A stretch of 64,000 nt of DNA. It comes from Chondrilla cf. caribensis (taxonomy: Eukaryota; Porifera; Demospongiae; Chondrillida; Chondrillidae). Below the pieces are notes generated by a model, which worked only from the letters and a program-made list of their open reading frames with translations, was not told where the DNA came from and did not search any database. This document shows, piece by piece, positions 51,452 to 62,056 of this stretch; the stretch's first letter is position 1, and every line of letters starts with the position of its first letter. The position numbers and the translations under genes are program-made. The stretch lies in the NCBI GenBank assembly GCA_964020155.1, contig OZ026546.1:2332900-2396899 (forward strand), in the 5' to 3' direction.

Positions 51452-51764
51452 CTGAACCAATTGGAAATACATGATAATGTACAGGGTAATCAAAATCATT
51501 TTATAAACACAATATTGCAACTCTGTTCATACACAACAGAAAGGATTCCGAGAATAAAATAGCAAGTCTAGTACATATTTCAGATTGTGTCTCATTCATA
51601 TAAACACATGTACACACAGACACACAACCTAACCATGTATGTACGTATATAACACACAAAACAATTACTGAAATGCATAATACTTATATGCATATGTTTA
51701 GGATCTGATTAACAGAAATAAAACTGTTACATACAATTAAAATATTATGGTCTAGATTCAACCT

Positions 51765-52935
51765 TCTGGGTGGGATACAGCAGTACAGTAACATTAGATA
51801 CAAAATTGTCAGTATCTGTTATAGCCCACCCAGGAGGGATACAATCATTGTGCCATGATGGTAGTATTTAGTTTTGTGTCCATACAGTGTTGTGTGTTTC
51901 TATACTACAGTGAATTCTCATTAATCTACTACAATTAATTTACCAAAAAATGGTGGATTAACAGGTTTGGCAGATTAACTAGATATTGTCAGTTCTTTTA
52001 CATTATATTGGTAGTGGGAATTGTGGCAGATTGAAAGGTTTGATGGATAAAGTGGTGGCGGATTAATGAGAATTCACTGTAATCATTACTGCAGTTTTGC
52101 TATTGTATTCTGTTATACGCACGAAGGGCATTGTTGTGATTGGAGTGTGAACAAGCATCGCTAGGTTAATGATTAATTGGTAAGGACATCAATCATGACC
52201 TGGGAAATATCAAAGGAAATGGGCTAACATGGTGGCATTTCCCTTTGATCCACCCATCTTCTACCACTGCACCATGATATACATATACATGTACATATTA
52301 GCTCTCCACCCTCATGGTCTACAGCTAACTGTTTATTTCTCATATCCTCACCTAGAGGTGGCATAGTTAACGTGCATCACACATGCTCAAACATATCACC
52401 GTAGTGATTTGCAGATATGGCAGTAGAATAAATAACCTTTGAACCGTTGGCTTGCATGTTTTTTTTTTTGAATTGAGTTACCAATGAGGATGATTTTGAT
52501 CATTTTGTGAATAACTTGTGTATGGCTGGTGTATGCAGAGTATTGTGTTACTATGGAGACAAACTAGTAAAATTGCAAATACACGATTATTTAATTGGCT
52601 ACATCTGGGTGTAAGTATGCATTTGAAAACATCGACTACATTATATACTCAATATTATTGACCTCATTAAATTATTGATTTATGATTTATTATTATGTAT
52701 TTAATATGTGGAATGAAGGCAATAGGGGAGAGTACCCGGTCATTAATTTGCCTCTGACTAAATGATTTAGTGTCATTTCCAAGTCTTTTTTATTTGCTTA
52801 AATCGTCATATACATTCATATAGCCAATTTACTTTTGATAGCTTTGGCAGGATACATTTTTTGTACCCCGCCTTTGCTTGGTACATGGGGATATACCTAA
52901 GTGTATCTGCCATGTACCCAGCAAGACAAATACAC
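51765..52935. repeat. Duplicated block B3: empty-site copy of the LTR target
   Basis: It matches 12725-13298 joined to 18068-18780. The sequence GGTCTACAGCTAACTGTTTA at 52316-52335 is the uninterrupted target. It includes the MITE copy at 51908-52079 and a foldback at 52850-52935. Confidence 0.9.
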
Positions 52936-53240
52936 TTAACTAGAGAATATGTGCACGTATGTGAGTACATGTGTTGATGTATGTATATGAATGTTTGTAT
53001 TGTGTGCGTGTGTATTTGTGTGTGTGTGTGTTCTTCCATTCAAATATATATGTGCATGTATGTAGCCATTCTGGGAGGCGTGTGCTAGTAATGTAGATGG
53101 AATGAATTGTCATATACGTACAATGGATAATAATGACCATCATGCATCACATATAAAAATTATTACATTTATCGATTATTATGACGTGTAACTGGTGTGA
53201 AGGATATTTCAAAGCAACCACATAACTACATATGACTGAC

Positions 53241-53517
53241 CTTGAGAAGCAACAACCATACTAGTACATCCAGTAGCATCTCCACAGTTGTTGGTTGAAG
53301 TAGCTGACAAGTTGTACTCCACACAAGGATCCAGTCCACTAATAAGTACATGGACTAGTGGTACAGGTCATACTGGTGGTACAGTTAGATGATTTAGGAC
53401 AGTAGTTGACTGTAGTAGATGTGCCTGGAGGAGGATTGGCTAGTTGATAGGCGACGGTAGCATTAGTGGAATCACCATCCCTGTTTGCTGAGAAACCTGT
53501 TGGGCAGGAAGGAAGTT
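53241..53517 (-). pseudogene. FN3 exon with a one-base insertion
   Basis: Homologue of the G3 exon 22329-22610, with acceptor and GTCAGT donor conserved. The CCATGTACTTATTAGTGG stretch has one extra T compared with the G3 exon (CCATGTACTATTAGTGG), giving an in-frame TAG. Two codons near the end are also missing. Confidence 0.75.
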
Positions 53518-53764
53518 CTGAAAGGAGAATGGATTGAGTGTGTTATCAAATGAAATTCATGAGCTGTGCTATATATTAGTAAGATAAATTGGAACCATGT
53601 AGAGTGAAGGAAGCCATATTATAGGAATTTAGTTGTTCAAACATCAAATAAGAACGGTGAACCTGATCCTGAGGAGTAACACACCTGGTCCATTCCTCAT
53701 CCCCACAAGGTACTGGGTAACTAAAGAAGGGACTAATCGGACTGGCACATTCTCACAATACACA

Positions 53765-54012
53765 CCAGTATATGGGTTCCACAGTTGTTGTTTGGAATAA
53801 CTGTAAACTGATACTCTGTATCAGGATCTAGTTTATTAATGGTACATGGAGTGGTACAGTTGATGCTATCCCCACAGTTTGGTGATGAAGTAGGACAGTA
53901 GGTGACAGTGCTGAATGTGACTGGAGGAGTATCACGTTGCTACCAGGTACATTAACACTAGTGCACTCATCTTTCAATTCACTGTTGACATTTGATGGAC
54001 ATAAAGGAGTGG
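53765..54012 (-). pseudogene. FN3 exon with one-base deletion and stop
   Basis: The acceptor CATTTCAG is present at 54013-54020. The sequence begins ATPLCPSNVNSELKDEC. Where the homologue has GTTACCTGG it reads GTACCTGG, a single-base loss that also exposes a TAG. The second half (SPNCGDSINCT, CTINKLDPDTEYQFT) is recognisable in the other frame. Confidence 0.75.
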
Positions 54013-54020
54013 CTGAAATG

Positions 54021-57000
54021 AGAAACGTAAGTTAAATTTGTATGTAAATTAAGGAAGTAGCTTGGGTTACTACAATTTTAGCAGATTTAAGAGATTCTTC
54101 TATCAACAAAAGCAAAAATAAAAAGTGAAAGTAACAGCTGTGGCCTCTGTTACAGTAGCAAGATTACCTTAGATAAGGTAAGGTTGTCTTGGTCATTATT
54201 ATGTACAGTACAAGATACATATACCTCACTCAATAATATTGTCAAACGTTAAAATGCCATAATGTCAACACAGTGTGTACATCGCATGAAATAGTTGTGT
54301 TTGGGTATATGTGATACAATAATTTTAGACAATACAGAAATGTATCTATGTAGCTGTAACCATCTCATTTTGTACATGTAGATACATTTATGGCAACTGA
54401 TGACAAATATTTACCTCATTACCTACTGAAAACACCAAATAAGCAACAAAGAGGTAGTTAAGTATTAGCTACTACAGGGGGACAAATACGTACATTCATA
54501 CATACCTATTATACTAAAATATGCTGAAAGTGGTGATAAAACAAAGTATAGTTCATTGGTTACCTTCTATAAAATGAAGCAACGTACAAGATTTCATCTC
54601 AGACAATATTATAATACACACTAAAACATCATAAAAATGAAGTAATGAAAAAAATCCTAAAACTCAAAGTCTTATCTGTGACAGTGTGTACACACTCTGT
54701 AACAACAGGTCACAATTAACAGGTTTCAAGTCATAAACTATACTTAATGGACTCATGATCATCTCTGAATACATAGTGCAATACCATGAAACTAGTAAAC
54801 AAGTACGTACATAACTATTGGTAAAGATGGTTGACTGTGAATAATTATTAAATATACAGTGCGTTTCTTCTACTATAATGTACGCATTTACTGTATGTAT
54901 TGAACTTACTCAATGCAATAGACTAAGTATAATTTGTATAGAATTCTTATGTACACATATCTCATATCCACATCTGACTCATGCATAAGTTATTATCGTG
55001 ATTTCATTCATAGAGCGTAAGCAGGAAGGCAGTGTATGGTGTGGAGCCATGAGATGAGAGTGTATAGCCTAAGGGTTAAGTATTTACACTATGAAATATT
55101 AGTGATGACCTTATTACTCATGTTCATTCTCCTCCCTTCAAAAATCATTCTCACACATCTCACCCACTTTCCTAAAAGACACCCCCAGATTAGTAACTGT
55201 GGTAGCTGCATATAATCAACATAAAATGTTGATAATCAGTCTACATGTAATAATGAAGAGCAACGAAAGGTATCAGTCCATCTTTTGAAGTGTGACACCA
55301 CATACCACTCACCAAGATAATGGAATACTCAGTATGTGATGGTGAATTAATGATCAATGTGATATGTGTACGTACATAGGGCATTAGTTATTTGTAGTTT
55401 TAAGAGATTCAAAAATTGAAGTGTACACTATGTAGGTAAGAAGGATGAACCACTGCAAGGCAGGTTTGTTAACATTCGGTATGTACACATGTACATGTGC
55501 AACCTGCCACACACTAAAGTATATAATCTGGGGAGTTACGTATGAAGATTAGCTTCCATTCATGCAGATGTAGAACATGCCTGTACTTTGGTTGTGCACA
55601 TATGCAATATACCCATCTGTATATACTCCTTTTTATTACACCCGTAGTAAACACACAGTTCATATCAGCACACTTTCAAATTCTTGTCATTCTACACATA
55701 CTCAAATTTTACCGCACATAAATTCCATGAATGACTGCACAAGACAATCACAAATCTCGTTTGCATCTTCTACTTATGTATCGCACACAGTATCATGCAG
55801 AGGAATCTTATGTTAGTTCATATTTATGCTTAATATGTTTGTGTACATTTGGTAGCTGCTGATAGCATTTGTACACTTCATACTTTCAGTATACAGTGGC
55901 GGCAAAGTTACGTGGTGATTATAATATGGCATCCGTCAGTTATTTTAGCATACCTACAATTTTCTCAATAGTTTGGCAAATTTGAAACAAAAGAGTCAGA
56001 ATAAATCATAAGAATGTTAAAATGTTCAGGAACATGACAACAGTACTTTGAAATCTTTGTGAATTCCATTTACTCTAATAGCAGCTCTAATCGGCATAAC
56101 ATTCGAAAATATTCGGTGATAGATGTTCTTGCTAGTTACAATATACTCCAATAAGTTTTAGTGCAAGAATTCATCAGTCGCAAATCTGAGTATCTTGCTT
56201 ACATTGTCCTCCTTTGAGCACCGCAAATATCCGATTCAGCTGAAATGCCAGTTTTTGAGAGCTCATTTTATGGCCACCATGCCCGGATTGCTACATACTA
56301 AACTTGACTCGTGTCAAAGAACGGTAGTTTTTTCCTGCGTATATCTTCTAATTAAAGTTATCTTTCTTACAATTCTCTCAACAGTGATCACTCATACACC
56401 TAAACTATGGAATTTGGTCAGTATACCCTGTGATTTAAGAGTAGCCTATCAACAATCATACATCTACGCATACGATATTATTTTTTTTCCAGGTTTGCGC
56501 AGGTAGTAGATCATGCAAATGTGGGTGAGTTGCTTGGAGCATTGTCTCTTTGAAAATCATTGAAAATCCTATCTGTTGAAGATTCTGAATAATAAAAGTT
56601 TTGAATATACGCTGCAAATAAATTCATAGTTTCCTCAAAACAACTATCTATAGTACTTACAGGTATTGAACAGAAGAGAATGGTTTACAGTGGAGACAAC
56701 TGTTTGAGTAGAAGTAAACTGGAAACACAACTACCAGCAATGTTTACATTATGTACGTAGGTTCATGACCCTGTGGTATCACATTCCCATTTATGTCAAA
56801 TATGTAACAGATAAACTCTGGCACTTTGTGGTGTCTCATTTGTAACACGTGAAAGCCACGAGGTCATACGTAGTAGCTACTACGGGTAGATATAATACAT
56901 TTGTACATATATACAATACTTGATACTTCGAAAGTAGTGGAAAATCAGTGTTGGTTCAGAGGGTATCTTCCACGTACATATTGAAGCAACAAGATCTCCA

Positions 57001-57505
57001 TATTAGACACTAAATACTGAAACAAAATAAAAACTACAGTACATGGTGAAATACTACCAAAACTCAAAATCATTTTTGTTACATCTCTGGGTGGGTCACA
57101 GTTTGAAGCATGCTATTTACAAGTAGCTACTGCGGACAAACAGATTTAAGCCAATTAAAACATACAAAAGGTACCATAGCTTCATATTCGATTACAATCA
57201 TAGCACTACTCCAAGTGCTTTCAAATAGTTTAAAAATTCTGTCCCTTTCTTCTAGCAAATACAATTCTCCAAAATGTAGCTGAAATTAGAAAAATACCTA
57301 ATAAAGATGAATATTAAAAGTTCTTATTATTCTCCTGTGAACGTAACCAATTGCTGATTCCTTGAGCAAAGTAAAATGTTATTATCAATCATTGTACATT
57401 GAAATATGTACGAACCCACACCTAGCCTTGCAAGACATTTTATAAGAATTGATGTAAGTGTGATGGCATCTGTGACGACACCCACAATGTCGGACACATA
57501 CTTAC
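54021..57505. other. Long G5 intron or intergenic interval
   Basis: 55420-56770 holds the inverted counterpart of the dispersed repeat at 26820-27360 and 29440-30240, with about 700 bp of unrelated DNA inserted near 55900-56620. No gene was recognised. Confidence 0.45.
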
Positions 57506-57787
57506 AAGCTATTTCAGCAGTAGAGTTTTCACCAGTACATCCAGAAATTAATCTACAGCTGTTACTCTGAGTAATTGTGAAAATATACATAGTACTAGGG
57601 CCTAGTCCACTGATGATACATGGATTAGTGGTACAGTCTGTACTGCTTGTACAGTTTGGTGCTGATGATGGATAGTAGGTGACCGTAGTAGATATGGCTG
57701 GAGGGGAATAAGGAGGTTGTTGCCATGTAACAGTAACTATATCAGCATTGGCAAGAGCAACCATAGTTGAAGGGCATAACGGGGCAC
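57506..57787 (-). pseudogene. FN3 exon of G5 with a mutated splice acceptor
   Basis: The frame is open for 94 codons, exactly the length of the G3 exon. It contains VTVTWQQPPYSPPAIS, TVTYYPSSAPNC, CIISGLGPSTMYIFT and a GTAAGT donor at 57505-57500. The position that should hold the AG acceptor (57788-57789) reads CG, and no AG lies in the ~45 bp upstream. The nearest upstream AG leads to a stop. The coding sequence is thus intact but probably skipped. Because neighbouring exons are phase 1, skipping keeps the frame. Confidence 0.6.
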
Positions 57788-58569
57788 CGGAATATTGCGT
57801 TAAGTGCACAATATGTTTATAGCAATAATAATACTATACAAAAGTATGTAGATATCAAGTCCACTGGATCTAATCATGTAGCATACAGCACACACGTACA
57901 TGTCTCGGAAGACTTGATACATAATTATGACAACATTTTATTTTATAGGGGCACAAGCAATGTCGTAATCTAACCTAGTGAATAGCAATCCTTCATAACA
58001 AATCAGATTTACTTTTAAATAACATTGATTAGGTACATACATACCATACATATACATATACCTTCGTACAACAGTACCATATACATGCTAATTTCTGTAT
58101 TGTGTGTATTCTGTTAATCAACAAGTGGATTATTCTTGGGACTTCTCCATTTTTGTTGGAAGATTATCACTGCAGCTCATTCTTTTTGGAGGATACGTTC
58201 GAATTAAATGTTTGCAAAATCCCTAAATAAGTTCCCAAAGAAATTATTGTGTATAGCTAAGGCATGCATTTTTCAAATTAACATTATTAAAATTATATTG
58301 TTATTATTAAACCATCTATAGTTGAAGAGCTGATTTGTATGGCTGCTTTAATCCAACTATTGCATATAGCCAGGCATGCATGTTTTAAATTGACAGTCCG
58401 GCACAGACCAGACAATACATATCTATGAATGTACGTAGATTAAACATGATTATAGATGATGTACTCAAGATTGAAAACATTTTAATTTGGTCATACCAAT
58501 ACCGCTTAACCTTCATACATGAATTATTTATCTTTCAGGATCATGTACTAAGCATAAGAAAACACTCAC

Positions 58570-59361
58570 CTACTCTTATAGACACCATCCCATGAAAATT
58601 GTGATTAATAAAATCAAAACATTCAATAGTTCCTCCATCGTCTGCTGTAGTGAACCCACTAATAGTGATGGTGGAAGATGAGGTAACACTTGTATCAGTA
58701 GTCATGATCCTGGTATTGTTGGCTGCAATGAGTGCAGTGTCACGTGTCACACTTATCCCACTCAATCCACTGATAGTCCAACTAGCTACTGCACTAGTTA
58801 CACTACAAGTAAATGTCTGTTGACTGCCACAATCCAATAAGATGGTACCATTTGGTATGAGTGTACCTGATTCAGAAGGGAGATTATAAATAAACTATAA
58901 ATTGCTATACAGATTCATAGATGACAATCTCAACAATAAAACCGTAGTTTACAATGTAATCACAAAATTAATGTAGACACTGAAAATATTGACAGTATAA
59001 GAAAGTTGGCACATAAATATGTTGTTCAAGAATCTACAGTATTAGCTGTGTTCTTCCTTGGTATCTTGAACTGTACGTGTGTCGTCTTAATGAAAATTGG
59101 AACATATGAAACAATATTTAATAGTGTTTTTAGAAGGCATTCAACTGAGGTATAGAAATGGAAAATTCTCACCAGATTATGAAAGAGCAAGAATTTAGCC
59201 ATTGGATGAGAGAACGAGGACTGTCGTAAAATCGAATGATAAAATACGTATTGTGTAGTCTAATCGTATTATGACAAATTATAGTGATGAACACTTGACT
59301 TGCCTTCGACGACCAAGAATACGCTGAATAACACCCGTAATTTCTCACAAAACGATATCAT
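58570..59361 (-). CDS. G5 5' part: signal peptide and Ig exon
   Basis: The signal-peptide exon 59361-59304 encodes MISFCEKLRVLFSVFLVVE and ends phase 1 at a GCAAGT donor, that is, a GC-AG intron. The Ig exon 58866-58570 (297 nt, phase 1 at both ends) has DCGSQQTFTCSVTS, a core VASWTISG Trp and DDGGTIEC, homologous to the Ig exons of G3 and G4. It is placed in G5 because it is the next family exon upstream on the same strand. The gap to the main part (51451) is 7 kb and holds one mis-spliced and two dead FN3 exons. Confidence 0.65.
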
Positions 59362-60982
59362 CTCCCTGTGGGGCAGTTCACAAGTCCACTTCTTTCGGAA
59401 TTCCGTATAATTCCTCCACACGAAGTATGCAACTCCGTGTCACTAGAGTATTCCATGATCAGAGATAGCAAAATATGTCCGTAATTAATGAAGAAGGGGA
59501 GTCGCAAAGTCCAGCCTCACCTTAACGAAAATGATATTATTGTTTTAAGTCGTCCTCCCGTCCTATGGCATAAATCCTTGCTCTTTCTTAATCCGATGAG
59601 AATCTTCCATTCCTATACCTCTGGAGTCTCTCACATGACTATATTCTCCTTCGTTCTGATCATTGTCATAAAAGTCATGATATACGTAGTTCTCTGCTGA
59701 AAATTGTCTCTCTATATAGATATATAGCTCTATTCTTCTTCCCAATTCCTTTCTGTCAGCCTGAAATCATGGCTTACTAGCAAATCAAATTTCCTTATGA
59801 ACTTGCACTTGACTGCTTCTACCATGCTCCAGAAGTCCTCCTCTCAGTATAACTCTGCTGCAGCATTGAATGAGAGTGATGATCTATATTATATATAATA
59901 GACCGATTGCGCATTGACGTCATGAAGAACGGAAATGGTCGCGAAGGGTGTCATGCGTAGGATTTACTATGGGGACCACGTACCGATTGTCGAAAAAGGA
60001 CATTCTTGGCTCTAGCCTGGGCTCACTTACTAGTTTCCCATAAAATATACCTCAGCTTTAGCTTCAACATTAACATGCCTGACTTGCAGTGTACTTACTG
60101 GACTTACAAGTTGTTCCTATCTCCCATTCTACAGCAAACATGCACACATGCACACACTCCACACAAATACTTGCACACACAAACGTACACACGGGTACAA
60201 CATGCACACACACATGCACACACATGCACACACATGCACACACACTAAACATACTATATATCAAGAAATGAATGAATGATTGCACAAATTATTATATGCA
60301 ATGTCATACACTAATGCATGCACATACAAACACATGTACATGTACCAACATGTACACATTCTCATGTACACAACATACATCCACGCATGAACACATACTG
60401 AAAAAGAAAAGGTGGAAATTTATGATACAAATGAGGTATGAATTATACTAGTTTCATTGATGAAGAATAACTTCAAATTCCACACCGTATCCTCTGAAAA
60501 GTTATTGGTTTATAAGAACAACAATGAAAATGAAGTGAACAGAAATATTAATGACGGGGGGGAGGTATATTCATCATCCCATCATCAGAGTGCACAGTCA
60601 CCGTTATCCCACAAGTGTTCACTTGTGTGTCGGAATGGAAAAGATGAGGACAGTCATCCAACTGATGATGTACAGGGTTTACCACACTGATGAGCTGAAA
60701 TGAGAGCGAAACAGCTGTCTGTGGTTCCTTTGATGATCTGGATGACTGAAGGGGAGGTAATCACTGGTTACCATTAAAATAGGACCTTGGTCCCCCAGCT
60801 GATAGAGACTTCGGTCTATTTTCGGGTGGTTCAGTGTAAATCCAGTGATGTAATTTGTCAGAAATATAAATTGCATAAAATTACATGAATGACAAGAAAC
60901 ATCTACATAGAAATGATCTCGATGTTAGGATTGTCGAAAAATTGAATTATAAAATACGAATTGCATAATCATAAGACGTATC
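59362..60982. other. Upstream flank of G5, CA-rich stretch and a possible short Helitron
   Basis: CA-rich simple sequence lies at about 60125-60250. 59883-60033 begins TCTATATTATATATAATAGA after an A and ends GGGCTCACTTACTAG before a T, sharing its last 15 bases with the Helitron at 28158-28524. Its hairpin is weak. Confidence 0.4.
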
Positions 60983-61304
60983 AGGTAAAAAGAATGGACC
61001 CATTGGCCATATTGATTGATAATATCAGCATGGTGATGTCATACTGTTCTGTTAGGGTAGGGAGATAGGGACATAGGGCTATGGTTAGAGTTAGAGGTAG
61101 GGGTTAGGGTTAGAGGTGAGGGTTAGAGTTAGAGGTGGGGCGGTAATTAGGGTTAGGGTTGGGGTTAAATCCGGGATCCTCTTCTGACCTATAATATTTG
61201 ATTCTGGAAAGGACCTCAGATCTGACCTCTATACCCCTACCTTTAATATGACACCACGCCTCTGTTATTCATCAATATGGCCACTGGATCCGTTCTTTTC
61301 ACCT
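60983..61304. mobile_element. Foldback element with telomere-like interior
   Basis: The ends are ~50-bp imperfect inverted repeats (AGGTAAAAAGAATGGACCCA, and inverted AGGTGAAAAGAACGGATCCA, both leading to TGGCCATATTGAT). The middle (about 61050-61170) is a degenerate run of GGTTAGGGTTAGAGG-type repeats. Confidence 0.65.
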
Positions 61305-61949
61305 AAAATTGAATATGACACCACACCGACTTAGACATAGACAATTCCGGTATACATATCCATTTGTCAATTGATAATTTATTGCTTACAAATAAAATTA
61401 ACAAAAGATAAATTGAACTATCGTAAAAGGTCATCCTGGACAATCCATTTTTTTGCCATAAGTTGAAGGTTTGAATCATAAATCATAACATATTATATAT
61501 TGTGTCCTGGTACATGGTTGATTGACATGTGGATCAAAGAAGAAGGTGAACTTATATAATATGTGGTGTGTACAGCAGAGGTCAGATATATTAGTACAGG
61601 TCACCAGACAAGTTCCATTGTTAGATTTAATTGAGTAAGAACCAGGTATGCAAATTGGTATTCGCTTTCCATTGTGTATGGTATTATTTACTATACGTAC
61701 AACTACTAAGTCTTATGTATAAATTGTATATACCAGGACACATGGTAGTTGCAATTGCTTTCTGCCTAGTTGTACTGCAGCACAACTAGGTAGTATATAC
61801 CATTACCTATGTAGTTTTGCAGTAAACAGTAGAATTTAGAAACAGTACAATTGATCATTTATTCCTCATACATACTTAATAACCCTTAATAGTTGAGGTT
61901 TACAGAAATTTAAAGTAATATTTACTATTATTGTGTATTCTCCCCATAG
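61305..61949. other. Intron-like copy of the G4/G5 sequence before the membrane exon
   Basis: Sequence near 61560-61680 matches 38670-38790 and the inverse of about 50380-50520, the interval preceding the membrane exon in G4 and G5. Confidence 0.55.
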
Positions 61950-62056
61950 TTATCATTTTGGTGGCGATTGTTGCAGCCACCATACACGTGGTCCTTATTG
62001 TCATCATTGTTATTGTGGTTGTCATTTGTTGTATGAAGAAAAACATGATGTGAAAG
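61950..62056 (+). pseudogene. Orphan membrane exon with a one-base deletion
   Basis: It follows a CCCCATAG acceptor and precedes GTATGT, like the G4 and G5 membrane exons, but is 107 rather than 108 nt. One base is missing in the basic stretch after the helix (AAGAAAAACATGATG for AAGAAAAAGCATGGTG), so the frame hits TGA. The helix itself also carries a His (ATIHVVLIV). No family tail exon is found downstream. Confidence 0.75.

Larger units (their letters stand above)
53050..54012. repeat. Duplicated block B4 (copy of 22080-22985)
   Basis: Collinear with block A4. It joins directly to block B3, whereas in the A copy 3.3 kb carrying the last two G3 exons and the TG repeat lie between. Confidence 0.8.

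Noticed and set aside
55020..55080. A box A-like TAGCCTAAGGGTTAAG near 55058
   Set aside because: Isolated, with no box B and no fold resembling a tRNA.
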